Shown in pieces: positions 9,236 through 18,292 of a DNA stretch of 64,000 nucleotides. A program made the position numbers and the translations under genes. Below the pieces are notes generated by a model. It was not told the DNA's origin, ran no database searches, and saw only the letters and a program-made list of their open reading frames with translations. How positions within the stretch are numbered: position 1 is the stretch's first letter; each line of letters starts with the position of its first letter. Source of the stretch: an uncultured Granulosicoccaceae bacterium (GTDB lineage Bacteria; Pseudomonadota; Gammaproteobacteria; Granulosicoccales; Granulosicoccaceae); contig CALKXD010000147.1 in assembly GCA_938003855.1 (NCBI GenBank), positions 62,001 to 126,000 on the forward strand, written 5' to 3'.

Positions 9236-10255
9236 CTATGCATCGCGCTGCACGACAGGGCGCCCCGGAAATAATCGCCCAAGATGGCGCAAATGACGAT
9301 TGCGGGAATCACCAAAAAAGCCTTTTGGATCTTCCCGCAGCTTACCGAATTTACGCTTTAACACGATTCGTTGTAACTTTATGCGGTCAATAAAATCACT
9401 CACCGGCAACACCGGACGAGCAACAACCGCTTCAGTCCCTCCCTGCAGCGCAATGGACAGCCAATCATTCTTGCAAGGTCTGTCCTCCGGCGATGTCAGC
9501 ATCACTGCACGCGACAAGGCACGATGTAAATCACCCAGTCGATTCTCGCAGACCAGTCCCTTCACAGCCGCAACGTTGGTATCGTACTGCTCCGCCCCGA
9601 CGACCTCGCAATGGTTGGTTGCCGACAAACAATGCAGCAACGCTCCGCTGCATCGACGGGCACCGGCACGCTCTGTAAGCAATAGCGTTGATTGACACTG
9701 TGTCATTGCCGCGTCGATAACACGATTCGAATCCACAAAGAGACAATGCCTGGCGCGCCGGTAGATCGCCAAATGCTCACTGATGTCATACCACTTCGGG
9801 TACAACGACAGGCATTCCAGTTGCAAGGACGCACAGCACTGCCGCAATGCAGTTGAACACCCACCCAGCACCGCTACCTGCCGGACGTCAGGGTATTGCT
9901 GTTTCAGTTTCTGCAACAGTGAACGTACCTGCAACAGCACCTCACTATCGGATGATTCACAGTCCAGAAGAAAATTATCAAACGACAACTCTCCATCCGG
10001 ATGCAACAGCGATCGATAGATCTCATCGAGTGACTCAAACGACAGCGGTAGGGATTCCGCGGGGGTCCCGCTGTCACCGGTATCGAGCACCATCTGGTTG
10101 AACAACATCGACCCCGGAAGTAACGCCGCAGCGCGTAGTTTTATACAGCCATCGGGCTGCACCGCCTGCCAGCGCTGCACCGCGGTGTTGATCATGGCGT
10201 GCTGATGATCGCGCCACCTGCCGTGATACCGGCCCGGGAAAATCATCCAGCGCAT
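9236..10255 (-). CDS. Capsule-locus protein of unknown function
   Basis: A 339-residue soluble protein without a domain I can name. It starts MRWMIFPGRYHGRWRDHQHAM, contains a Rossmann-like strand-loop (VRQVAVLGGCSTALRQCC, about 134-151), and ends with KRKFGKLREDPKGFFGDSRN. That kind of basic RDPxxFFxDS tail recurs, to my recollection, at the C-terminus of capsule and LPS biosynthesis proteins. The start overlaps the end of the upstream GT4 gene by 13 bp, showing tight coupling. A glycosyltransferase or sugar-modifying enzyme acting on the capsule chain is the reasonable guess. Confidence 0.65.
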   Translation of the reverse strand: MRWMIFPGRYHGRWRDHQHAMINTAVQRWQAVQPDGCIKLRAAALLPGSMLFNQMVLDTGDSGTPAESLPLSFESLDEIYRSLLHPDGELSFDNFLLDCESSDSEVLLQVRSLLQKLKQQYPDVRQVAVLGGCSTALRQCCASLQLECLSLYPKWYDISEHLAIYRRARHCLFVDSNRVIDAAMTQCQSTLLLTERAGARRCSGALLHCLSATNHCEVVGAEQYDTNVAAVKGLVCENRLGDLHRALSRAVMLTSPEDRPCKNDWLSIALQGGTEAVVARPVLPVSDFIDRIKLQRIVLKRKFGKLREDPKGFFGDSRNRHLRHLGRLFPGRPVVQRDA

Positions 10256-11271
10256 TGAAAATGACCGGTTAAAACAGGCAGTCGGCTGCGAACCGAAAAA
10301 CGCTCTGCAAGTGCCGACGATACCCGGGGATCAGTATCACGTTGCAGCATCGCCTGGCTCAGTGCCTGTCGCCAGCCGTCATTGCTCTCAACAATGCTGC
10401 TGAGTTCATTTTCATGATCGTCCATATCCGGGTTTGCCGAAGACAATATCGGTGTGCCTACTGCCACAGATTCAATTAGCTTAACGGCTGATTTTGCCTG
10501 ATTAAACACGTTGTGCTCTAACGGCGCAATAGATAAATCCACACGCGACAGCACCGTGAGATAACTATTGTAATCCGCATAAGGCAAAAAGGTGGCGTGT
10601 TGCGCAAGACCACTCAGCCCATCACCATTCATGCGACCTGCTATCAGCAATCTAGACGATGGGTGCTGGTGGAAAAACTCCTGCAGAACGTCAGAAATCA
10701 TCGCCATATCATGCTTGTGACTATTGCTACCGGGGAAATACCCCAGGGTAAATGGCTGGTCATCAGCACGACCAACACCGGGTGCCCGAAACAAACGCGG
10801 CAATGAATTCGGCAGAACTGTCACCCGACGCTCCGGCCATAAAGACTGAAACTGCCTGGCCAGGTACCGTGTCGAAATTATCGCCCGATCAAAGCACGCT
10901 GCAGCCTGATGGTTCTGCTCAAAATAGTCGCAGACTTTGCGCAGCGGTCGGTTGCCATTCAGGTACAACGGGCTTTGGTCGGCAAAATCCGGGTTGAAGA
11001 TCAGATCATCATAGTCGGCATGCAGTTGCGCACCGGTGTCGCTCGACCAGCGAAAAACCTTCACAAAGCGGCGCGTAAATTTGGGCCGGTGAAACACAAC
11101 GTGATCAAAGCCGTTCAGGCTGCGACGACCGACGTCATCCAGCGACGCCACCCGCGCGCTAACACCTGCCGCGCTCAGCGCATCTGCATAGTGGAAGCAA
11201 CGGTGACGCGCCGATGGATCGTGCCATGCATCGCGACCGTGACGGCTGTCTGTTAGATATAGAATTCGCAC
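10243..11271 (-). CDS. Glycosyltransferase, GT4-like
   Basis: About 343 residues in a GT-B fold. It begins RILYLTDSRHGRDAW and keeps a C-terminal nucleotide-sugar half: LGYFPGSNSHKHDM, RLLIAGRM, then NQAKSAVKLIESVAVGTPIL, the EX7E-like region of retaining GT4 enzymes (here with K/S in place of the first Glu). The GTG at 11271 is preferred over a TTG at 11286 because MRILYLTD is the usual family opening. Expected role: addition of one sugar to the growing capsule chain in the cytoplasm. Lies between the sulfotransferase and the unknown protein it overlaps by 13 bp. Confidence 0.8.
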   Translation of the reverse strand: MRILYLTDSRHGRDAWHDPSARHRCFHYADALSAAGVSARVASLDDVGRRSLNGFDHVVFHRPKFTRRFVKVFRWSSDTGAQLHADYDDLIFNPDFADQSPLYLNGNRPLRKVCDYFEQNHQAAACFDRAIISTRYLARQFQSLWPERRVTVLPNSLPRLFRAPGVGRADDQPFTLGYFPGSNSHKHDMAMISDVLQEFFHQHPSSRLLIAGRMNGDGLSGLAQHATFLPYADYNSYLTVLSRVDLSIAPLEHNVFNQAKSAVKLIESVAVGTPILSSANPDMDDHENELSSIVESNDGWRQALSQAMLQRDTDPRVSSALAERFSVRSRLPVLTGHFQCAG

Positions 11272-11328
11272 GCTGACGACAGGCAATCTTTGAGTTGACG
11301 CCGGTTACTGCCAGAATCGAACCAGAAA

Positions 11329-12300
11329 TCAGGCCGCCGGTACAATCATCGGGCTATTAGGCAACTCATAGGACCCGTCAGCGGTTCGCACGGAAATAGT
11401 ATCCCCCGCTGAAACTGAACCCAGCGTCTCCAGCGGAATCTCGAAACCACACTCGCCACTGATGTGGATGCCTTTGCGCCTGATGTCTTCGCGGAATACA
11501 TTAGCCACTCCTGACAGTCGCTGCTCGCCGTTGACAGATACACAGAGCTCAGCAGGCTGCTCTGACAATCGATCGACAGTCCAGCCATACATTTTATCAT
11601 TTCGCACACCACCTAAGTGTCCGCAATATCTCTCTGCCGTCAACAATACCGGTCGGGGTGAATCATCCTGCTTATCGAAATTTTCAAGCGCCAGCTCGTA
11701 CATCGCGACGTCTTCGTGATTGAGCTCGCGGATTTCAGCGATCTCGTCACTGTTGCCAACGTTTTCAACACCGCCGCTGTATTTCCCCTGATTCAACACG
11801 GCCATCGGGAAATTGGTGCCGTAGCGATTGTTAAACCGCTGCAGACTCTCTTCATAATTCTCAGTGATACCGAAATAATCCAGGTCCATCGGAGTGGCAC
11901 CGGACAAGGCCCGTGCCTGCCTGTTCTGGAAGTGCTTTTTCCGGTAAAAATCTTCTAGAGATCCCTCGAATCCGTAATGGGTTGAGAAATGCACGTACTC
12001 GGAAATCACCCGATCAACCGGATCGCGAAAAAAAGTAACCACGGGTGACTGCGGAAACACCTCACGGTATTTACCCAGCGAGAAGTGCCCGGTCAGGAAC
12101 TTTTTTTCAATGCCCTTACTCTTCAATAACGCCACATCGTTGTTACTGTAGAAAGCGTTGAGAATATCTTCAGAGGTGTTAGGCGAGTTCTCGCCATAAT
12201 CATTTAAGACATTCCACGGTCCGAAATAATGCTCGGCACTGATACGAAAGCTGGTACCGGCGGTTTTCGGAATGTGCAGATATATAATGGGAAATTGCAT
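11329..12300 (-). CDS. Sulfotransferase (PAPS-dependent) of the capsule locus
   Basis: A 323-residue protein with both PAPS-binding signatures: the 5'-phosphosulfate loop HIPKTAGTS (9-17) and the 3'-phosphate site FFRDPVDRVISEY (90-102). It therefore probably moves sulfate from PAPS to a sugar hydroxyl. The C-terminal about 75 residues (from WTVDRLSEQP) are a beta-rich appendage reminiscent of carbohydrate-binding add-ons. The ATG at 12300 lies 7 bp after the stop of the GT2 gene; a TTG at 12318 would overlap that gene and adds nothing conserved. Its location suggests a sulfated capsule. It belongs to the family that includes heparan-type sulfotransferases and bacterial NodH-like enzymes. Confidence 0.85.
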   Translation of the reverse strand: MQFPIIYLHIPKTAGTSFRISAEHYFGPWNVLNDYGENSPNTSEDILNAFYSNNDVALLKSKGIEKKFLTGHFSLGKYREVFPQSPVVTFFRDPVDRVISEYVHFSTHYGFEGSLEDFYRKKHFQNRQARALSGATPMDLDYFGITENYEESLQRFNNRYGTNFPMAVLNQGKYSGGVENVGNSDEIAEIRELNHEDVAMYELALENFDKQDDSPRPVLLTAERYCGHLGGVRNDKMYGWTVDRLSEQPAELCVSVNGEQRLSGVANVFREDIRRKGIHISGECGFEIPLETLGSVSAGDTISVRTADGSYELPNSPMIVPAA

Positions 12301-12307
12301 GTCAGTA

Positions 12308-14614
12308 CTAAGCTGCAAGCGAGAAGTCTTCTCGCGTGCGTGTCAAATTGCGGTTATAGGCTGGATCAGACAACAGGCTTTTTCCCCACTTTTTTTGCAT
12401 AAACAGAGCTTCGCTTGAAAACCTGACTTGCTTTTCATGCGTGTCTTCACGTCCACGACTCAGAGACTCGTGGTGATATAACAAGGCATATGGCGTCCAC
12501 AGATTGCGCAACCCAAGCGCTTGTACCCGCAAACAGAAATCCACATCATTAAACGCAACTTTCAAGTCATCTTCATTGAGCCCACCGGCTGCCTCATAAA
12601 TTCGTTTTTCCACCGTCAGGCACGCAGCCGTCACCGCCGACATATTCTGAGTCAGGTGAAGCCTTGAGAAATACCCGGCAGAGTCCGCGTCAAAATACTT
12701 GTGTGCATGACCGGCTACCCCACCTATGCCAAGAATCACGCCAGCATGCTGAACCATATGATTCTTGTACAACAGTTTGGCACCGACACATCCGATTGAC
12801 GGCCGCAAGGCATGTGCCACCATCTCGCACAGCCATTCAGGTGATATGACCTCGATATCATTATTCAGCAACGTAATGATGCTGCCGGTGGCCTGGGCAA
12901 CCGCGAAGTTGTTGATCGCCGAGTAATTGAACTCTTTTTCATAAGACAAAACACGAACATTGTCCCGACGACTGATTTCCGCCAGATACTCATGTGTTTC
13001 TATTTCAACCGAGCCATTGTCAACGACTATGATTTCGTAGTTAGTGTATTCGGTCAGCGCCAGAATACTGCTGACACACTGGGATAGAATCTCCAGTCCA
13101 TCACGCGTCGGAATGATGATCGATACTCGTGGCTGTGGATCCGGCAGATTGCGGCGAATTCGATAGGTATTGGGGAACTTCCCCACCACCACGGTCGCAT
13201 CCTCGCCACATGTTTTCAGATAATCGCTAACTGCTGCAATGCCACTGTCCGTCGAGTAACCTTTTGCAGAGGCACAACTGGCGGTGGAGTTTTCAATGAT
13301 TCGCCAGTGATAAAGTATCTGCGGAATGTGAAACACCTCCGCCAGATCAATATCCTTTGAGACCCGTAGCAGAAGATCGTGATCCTGCGCACCTTCATAC
13401 CCCGGGCGACAGCCGCCGACCTGAACAATCGCATCACGACGTATCGCGCACAAGTGACAGATATAGTTTTGCGCGAGCAGCAGATCCGGATTCCAGTCCG
13501 GCTTAAAGTGCGGCTCAACACGCTGTCCATCAGCATTAATCTTATCTTCATCCGAATAGATCAGTTTCACATTCGGTCTTTCGGAGATCACCTTCGCTAC
13601 TTCGTACAAAGCGTGTTTCGCCAATAAATCGTCATGATCCAGAAAGACACAGAAATCGCCGGACGCCATGCCCAGCGCCGCATTGGTATTCAGCGCTATC
13701 CCGCCGCGTTGAGCCTGCGTCACCACCTTCAAACGGATATCGTCCTGCGCCAGCTGCGTGATCATTGCCAGTGTTTCTGCGTTATCCGACGCATCATCTG
13801 CCAGACAAATCTCCCAGTGCGGGTAACTCTGTGCACGCACCGATTCTATGGTAGTGAGCAGCAGATCCGGATGGGTGTTACAGGTGGGGATAATCACCGA
13901 AATCACCGGCCGGCAAACTTCACTGCTCAAGGCATCTATGTCACCGGCAAATGGTAATCGGGTCTTCTCTACGGACTCTATCCAATCCTGGTACCCGTGG
14001 CTTTCAACGGGCGCGCTAAACAACGCTCCGTAGTGTCGCAACAGCACGTTCTCATAACTTGTCTCAGTATTAGCGGCGATATTTTTCAGTATATTTCTGG
14101 TGCCACTAACCGTCTCATCCAACCGCGATGCACTCCAGCGCGTCAGCTTACGCAGAATACGCGACTCAGCAAATTTAAACGCGACAGGGGTGATTGTCAG
14201 GCGTTTAACTTCAAACTCGCCGGCAACACTCTGCGGATCAAACCGCATGCGATGCATCTTTCGAGAGAATTTTACAAAGCGCTTGGCTATAATCGATGAA
14301 CGGTAAGGGATGCTGATGACTTCATTTTCATTAAAGCCATTGCCATTGTCCATGTAGAACTTGGCAACATCAAACGAACCCGCACAATCGATTTCAACGC
14401 TGATTAAATACCAGCCTGTGTGCAGCTCCAGTACCGGAAACTCACACAGAAATTGCGGATCAGACCCGTTAGCTGTCCACTTACCCAATCTGGCACGATG
14501 CGCCTCCTGAATATGGTGTAACGGCTTTAAACGTGGTTTTAACCTCGGTGTCAATCGAACCACCGGGTTTAGTACGCGCTTTATTGTTTTTATTGTTGAC
14601 GTATTTACGCTCAT
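12308..14614 (-). CDS. Tandem-domain GT2 glycosyltransferase
   Basis: A 768-residue protein with two GT-A (family 2) modules. An N-terminal 240 residues of unknown, beta-rich sequence come first. Module one starts VISVIIPTCNTHPDLL and has FLDHDDLL as its DxD region, followed by YSDEDKI. Module two starts VSIIIPTRDGLEILSQC and has LLNNDIEVI. This layout is common in rhamnosyltransferase-like and capsule/O-antigen polymerising enzymes that add two sugars or alternate linkages. It is preceded by a 247-bp gap after kpsD containing a hairpin, the largest break inside the locus, so the glycan block may have its own expression control. Confidence 0.85.
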   Translation of the reverse strand: MSVNTSTIKTIKRVLNPVVRLTPRLKPRLKPLHHIQEAHRARLGKWTANGSDPQFLCEFPVLELHTGWYLISVEIDCAGSFDVAKFYMDNGNGFNENEVISIPYRSSIIAKRFVKFSRKMHRMRFDPQSVAGEFEVKRLTITPVAFKFAESRILRKLTRWSASRLDETVSGTRNILKNIAANTETSYENVLLRHYGALFSAPVESHGYQDWIESVEKTRLPFAGDIDALSSEVCRPVISVIIPTCNTHPDLLLTTIESVRAQSYPHWEICLADDASDNAETLAMITQLAQDDIRLKVVTQAQRGGIALNTNAALGMASGDFCVFLDHDDLLAKHALYEVAKVISERPNVKLIYSDEDKINADGQRVEPHFKPDWNPDLLLAQNYICHLCAIRRDAIVQVGGCRPGYEGAQDHDLLLRVSKDIDLAEVFHIPQILYHWRIIENSTASCASAKGYSTDSGIAAVSDYLKTCGEDATVVVGKFPNTYRIRRNLPDPQPRVSIIIPTRDGLEILSQCVSSILALTEYTNYEIIVVDNGSVEIETHEYLAEISRRDNVRVLSYEKEFNYSAINNFAVAQATGSIITLLNNDIEVISPEWLCEMVAHALRPSIGCVGAKLLYKNHMVQHAGVILGIGGVAGHAHKYFDADSAGYFSRLHLTQNMSAVTAACLTVEKRIYEAAGGLNEDDLKVAFNDVDFCLRVQALGLRNLWTPYALLYHHESLSRGREDTHEKQVRFSSEALFMQKKWGKSLLSDPAYNRNLTRTREDFSLAA

Positions 14615-14724
14615 TATCCAGGAATCGCTAGCTCCAACGCAGGCACATGTAATCTACAGATACTGCTGCCCGTCCTTTCGACTGCACGGTCACCCGAGCC
14701 TCGATTTACATCCCTTCCCCATTG

Positions 14725-14757
14725 CTTACCGGGTGTCTTTGGCAACACCCTGGTAAG
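14725..14757 (-). other. Hairpin between kpsD and the glycan-assembly genes
   Basis: CTTACCGGGTGT (14725-14736) pairs with ACACCCTGGTAAG (14745-14757), a 12-bp stem with one bulge and an 8-base loop. It lies in the 247-bp gap between the export genes and the GT2 gene. No T-run follows on either strand. It could attenuate read-through from the export genes or mark a processing site. I saw no ops (GGCGGTAG) element here or upstream of kpsF. Confidence 0.4.
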
Positions 14758-14861
14758 TTACTATTCCAGAGAGGCAATGTTCTTGCCGTTAGACTTCGCC
14801 GGACACCTCTAGCAGGAAAACAATCCCGAATATGTGCACCAGAGCTGAGTTTCAGCCCCGA

Positions 14862-16514
14862 CTAGATTGATAAGGCCACCGAAGTTGCCACCGCAATCTT
14901 ATAAAGGATATCGGTAATACTTGTCGCTAACTGTAGGTTTTTTGTGGGTGCTTTGGGCAGGACAAGCAACTCATCACCAGCGTCAATAGATGCGCTTTTA
15001 GCCTCCAATACCCGACCATCCTGTTTTACCACCAGGACAGTATTGCGATTGGCATTGTTGGAAAAACCACCAGCCTGAGCGATGTAGTCGCCGGCGGAGC
15101 TCGATCCGCTCCATAGAAACGCGCGCGGCAACCTGACTTCTCCGCCAACCAGCACACTGGGATTCTTTCGCGGGATGAAAATAGTATCGTCGTTTTCAAG
15201 GACGATATCCGCGACGCCCTCATTTGCGACCACAACCAGCGTGCCTTGGGGTTCGATGCGCTCGACTTTCCGTACAAATTCAGAGATCAGCTGAGCTTCC
15301 TGAACCCGGATACGCGCTTCGCCATCAGTACTTGATGAGGCCGTCAGAAACTCCGATTCCAAACGCTTCAGACTTTCATCAATCGACAGTTTCTGCCGTT
15401 TCGCGATGCTTTTACGTTTGATATAAATTCTTTGATAGGCACTCAGCGCCGGATCAACTTCGATCAGGTCGAGAACCTGACGCAAGGTTGCCCGGCGACC
15501 AACGGTCAAAGCCGATGCGCCGACAAAAGCCCCTTCTATGTTTATCGTGATGTTTCGATCGTTTAGATCTGATTTGAATGACACAACATCACCATCGCTG
15601 ATCGACATCCTTGAAAATGCCTCAAGGGTGACATATTCAAAAACACTCTCACCGTTTCTGATGTGGCTCAACGCCGCATGCGTCACCCCCGGCCCCGGAC
15701 CGGCCAGTGAAATGACATCATCGCCGCTGATCTGCTTGTGCGCGTGTTCAAACCGATAGGGCTTTGCTACTTCACCCTGCACAAACACAGTTTGCATCAA
15801 CGGCTTCACCACAATGGCGTCTCCATCCTTGAAAACCACATCGGGCATACGACCATGCTGAATAAAGTCATACAGGTCAATGGTTGCGATGACGTTAGAC
15901 TTACGTACTATTTCTATGTCACGATAACTCCCACTGGCCGCATCAATACCACCGGCCTGATCGATGAAGTTAAGCACTGAACTGGATGGAACACCGCTGT
16001 ATTTTCCCGGCTTTTTCACGTAACCCGTCACGTAAATGCTGGCCATCTGCGCAGTGATCAGATTGGTATACACCTGCACATCGTTGGTATACACCTGAGA
16101 GATAGACTTTTTAACGACGGTATTGACCGCGCGATTAGGCACACTGCCCAGTTTCACAGGCCCCACATTGGGGATGAAAATATTTCCCTGGGTATCGACG
16201 GTCTGTACCGCATCGAAGGTGGTCGCTCCCCAAATGCGAATGGACACCCGATCCCCGGGACTGACAAGATAGTCGGCGTTCAGACCAACCGTCTGATCGT
16301 TACCAAAACCACCACCAAACAGCATATAGCCAAATGGTTTGGCATTCTGCCGGATCGTTTGCAGCTGCCCTTTTCCGTTGTTATCAAGTAACCCGGTATA
16401 CGACGTTTCCGGTTGATCGACTGCAGAATCCACCAGCGACTGAGCAAAAGCACCCGGAACACTCAGTACCGCAAAGGCGATTAACCCCAATACCGGTCTG
16501 ACTGTTTTTTTCAT
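14862..16514 (-). CDS. kpsD: Outer-membrane capsule export protein KpsD (OPX family)
   Basis: A 550-residue polysaccharide export protein forming the outer-membrane/periplasmic channel for capsule. It has a cleavable signal peptide (MKKTVRPVLGLIAFAVLSVPGAFAQ). Next comes the Poly_export domain opening YLVSPGDRVSIRIWG, and then several SLBB-type beta-grasp repeats (VYVTGYVKKPGKY-like, VFVQGEVAKPYRFE, VLVGGEVRLPRAFLW). No lipobox is seen, as in E. coli KpsD and unlike Wza. The ATG at 16514 gives the signal peptide at the very N-terminus and lies 13 bp after kpsE; 24 further in-frame codons upstream overlap kpsE and are not needed. The C-terminus is hydrophobic. Confidence 0.9.
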   Translation of the reverse strand: MKKTVRPVLGLIAFAVLSVPGAFAQSLVDSAVDQPETSYTGLLDNNGKGQLQTIRQNAKPFGYMLFGGGFGNDQTVGLNADYLVSPGDRVSIRIWGATTFDAVQTVDTQGNIFIPNVGPVKLGSVPNRAVNTVVKKSISQVYTNDVQVYTNLITAQMASIYVTGYVKKPGKYSGVPSSSVLNFIDQAGGIDAASGSYRDIEIVRKSNVIATIDLYDFIQHGRMPDVVFKDGDAIVVKPLMQTVFVQGEVAKPYRFEHAHKQISGDDVISLAGPGPGVTHAALSHIRNGESVFEYVTLEAFSRMSISDGDVVSFKSDLNDRNITINIEGAFVGASALTVGRRATLRQVLDLIEVDPALSAYQRIYIKRKSIAKRQKLSIDESLKRLESEFLTASSSTDGEARIRVQEAQLISEFVRKVERIEPQGTLVVVANEGVADIVLENDDTIFIPRKNPSVLVGGEVRLPRAFLWSGSSSAGDYIAQAGGFSNNANRNTVLVVKQDGRVLEAKSASIDAGDELLVLPKAPTKNLQLATSITDILYKIAVATSVALSI

Positions 16515-16527
16515 CTGGCTAAGCCTG

Positions 16528-17616
16528 TTAGTGCGCAAAATCAATGTGCTCCCGAACCGCGGCTCTGCAAAGTGCAAAGATTGCATACAGCAGAAACGTT
16601 AATAAGACAGAGCCGACCGCATCGACAAAGCGCTCTGGCTCAGTCGACGAAGTAGGCAGATTCGGCTGCACAAACGTTGCCAGATAGCGTTTTTGCTGCT
16701 GTGATTCTTTTCTGGCCGCTTCCAGTGCCATCAGCGCCGAGGCATAGCGCTGCCTGGCAAGCTCCTCCTCGACCACCAGTGGCTTATACTCCTCGAGCAG
16801 ATGGCCGACACCCTGACCGGTCTCATCTGACAATCGGGCCCGCTCACGGGCAATTTCCGCCTCAAGACCGGTGATGCGATTTTTTATCGACTGCATCTCA
16901 GCCGTTGTCTCACGCAGATAGGCGGATTTCTCGGTGTACTGCGCGCGCGTTTCAGCAAGCTTGCTATCGAGACCCGCGATCAACCCGAACAGCGAATTAG
17001 TCTCGACACCGGGATCAAACGACTGATTCTCCACCGCAAAACGCGAGCGTCGAACACTGACATCCTTGGCATTGGCAATGGCGCGATCTAATTCGGCCTT
17101 GGCAATCCCAAGCGTATCGCGGGCGATGCGATCAGATAACCGGTTGATCAAAAGCTCGCTTTTTAAAATAATTTCGCGATTCATATCGCGCGCCATACTG
17201 GCGGTAAATGCACGCGCAGTGACGGAGATAATTTCACTGCTTTCCTCGTAGACCACGCTGATCATCCCCTGCAAATACTGATGGTATTCTTCAGCGCTGG
17301 CGTGGACAGACAGCCGCGAAACGAAATCAATATTAGCGTTGGAAAAATGACTGCGCAGCTCCAGCTGCTTATCCAGAAACTCGGCCATCTCCATCGATTG
17401 AATATAGTCCGACACCACCACTAGATCCTGCGCACTACCGGATGGCATCGGCAATAACCCACCAAGCGAAAAGCTGTTACCCGATGAATTTCCGCTACGA
17501 ATAACCACACTGGACTCAGACACATAGCGATCAGTGGCAATCACGCCAAAATACACCAATGCGACCAGTACCGGCACCAGGCATGCGACTGACACTCTCA
17601 GCGCAACCGGATTCAT
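16528..17616 (-). CDS. kpsE: Capsule export inner-membrane/periplasmic protein KpsE (PCP family)
   Basis: A 362-residue polysaccharide co-polymerase-type protein linking the KpsMT transporter to KpsD. It has one membrane helix at each end (LVPVLVALVYFGVIA, about 13-27, and VGSVLLTFLLYAIFALCR, about 335-352). Between them lies a long periplasmic region with coiled coils (AELDRAIANAK..., RITGLEAEIARERARL). PNLPTSSTEPER just before the second helix is the proline-rich signature typical of the family. Its ATG overlaps the kpsT stop by 4 bp (ATGA), so the two are coupled. Confidence 0.9.
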   Translation of the reverse strand: MNPVALRVSVACLVPVLVALVYFGVIATDRYVSESSVVIRSGNSSGNSFSLGGLLPMPSGSAQDLVVVSDYIQSMEMAEFLDKQLELRSHFSNANIDFVSRLSVHASAEEYHQYLQGMISVVYEESSEIISVTARAFTASMARDMNREIILKSELLINRLSDRIARDTLGIAKAELDRAIANAKDVSVRRSRFAVENQSFDPGVETNSLFGLIAGLDSKLAETRAQYTEKSAYLRETTAEMQSIKNRITGLEAEIARERARLSDETGQGVGHLLEEYKPLVVEEELARQRYASALMALEAARKESQQQKRYLATFVQPNLPTSSTEPERFVDAVGSVLLTFLLYAIFALCRAAVREHIDFAH

Positions 17617-18281
17617 GCAACGCTCTTGTTGAAAAGTATTTTTTTGTACATTAAAAATGCATCGTCCAGATTTTCGTAATAATGCAGGTTGCCGCCATAC
17701 AGCACTGCCGCAACATCGCAGTTGCGACGTATGGTCTGCTCGTTGTGCGACACCAGGATCACAGAAGCGGTCTGTCTTCTCTCTTTAAAAACCTGCCGGA
17801 ACTTTTCTTTAAGTCTCGCATCACCAGTCTCCAGAGCCTCGTCAACCAGGTAATAATCAAAGTCCAGCGCGTAGCTCACGGCCATCGCAAATCTCGAGCG
17901 CATACCGGCGGAATACGAAGCCAGAGGCAAATCAAAATACTTGCCCAACTCTGAGAACTCGATGGTTTGCTTTTCTACCGCACGGAAATCAGCACCGTAA
18001 ATTCGGGCGACAAACCTAGCATTTTCCCTGCCTGTTAATGTTCGCTGAAAACCGCCGGCATATCCCATCGGCCACGACAGACGACTGCTGCGGATGACCC
18101 TGCCGGTATCCGGCTTCTCGGCGCCGCCGATAATGCGAATCAACGTACTCTTGCCCGCACCGTTGGCACCGAGTATCCCGATGCTTTTGCGATACGGGAA
18201 CGTAAAAGTAATATGATCCAGAACACGATGCTGGTTATGACCAACCCCGTAGGTTTTGCAGACATTGTCCAGCGCAATCAT
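17613..18281 (-). CDS. kpsT: Capsule ABC exporter ATPase KpsT
   Basis: A 222-residue ABC ATPase that powers export of lipid-linked capsule with KpsM. Walker A is GANGAGKST (38-46), the signature is YSAGMRSR (123-130), Walker B is DYYLVDEA (142-149) and the switch His is in LVSHNE (176-181). The short length with no C-terminal glycan-binding domain fits group 2 KpsT, which recognises the Kdo linker rather than a chain-end modification. Overlaps kpsE by 4 bp; 11 bp after kpsM. Confidence 0.93.
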   Translation of the reverse strand: MIALDNVCKTYGVGHNQHRVLDHITFTFPYRKSIGILGANGAGKSTLIRIIGGAEKPDTGRVIRSSRLSWPMGYAGGFQRTLTGRENARFVARIYGADFRAVEKQTIEFSELGKYFDLPLASYSAGMRSRFAMAVSYALDFDYYLVDEALETGDARLKEKFRQVFKERRQTASVILVSHNEQTIRRNCDVAAVLYGGNLHYYENLDDAFLMYKKILFNKSVA

Positions 18282-18292
18282 GACAATCCCGC

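Noticed and set aside
16515-16586. N-terminal extension of KpsD
   Set aside because: It would bury the signal peptide 24 residues in and overlap kpsE; the ATG at 16514 is a normal exported start.
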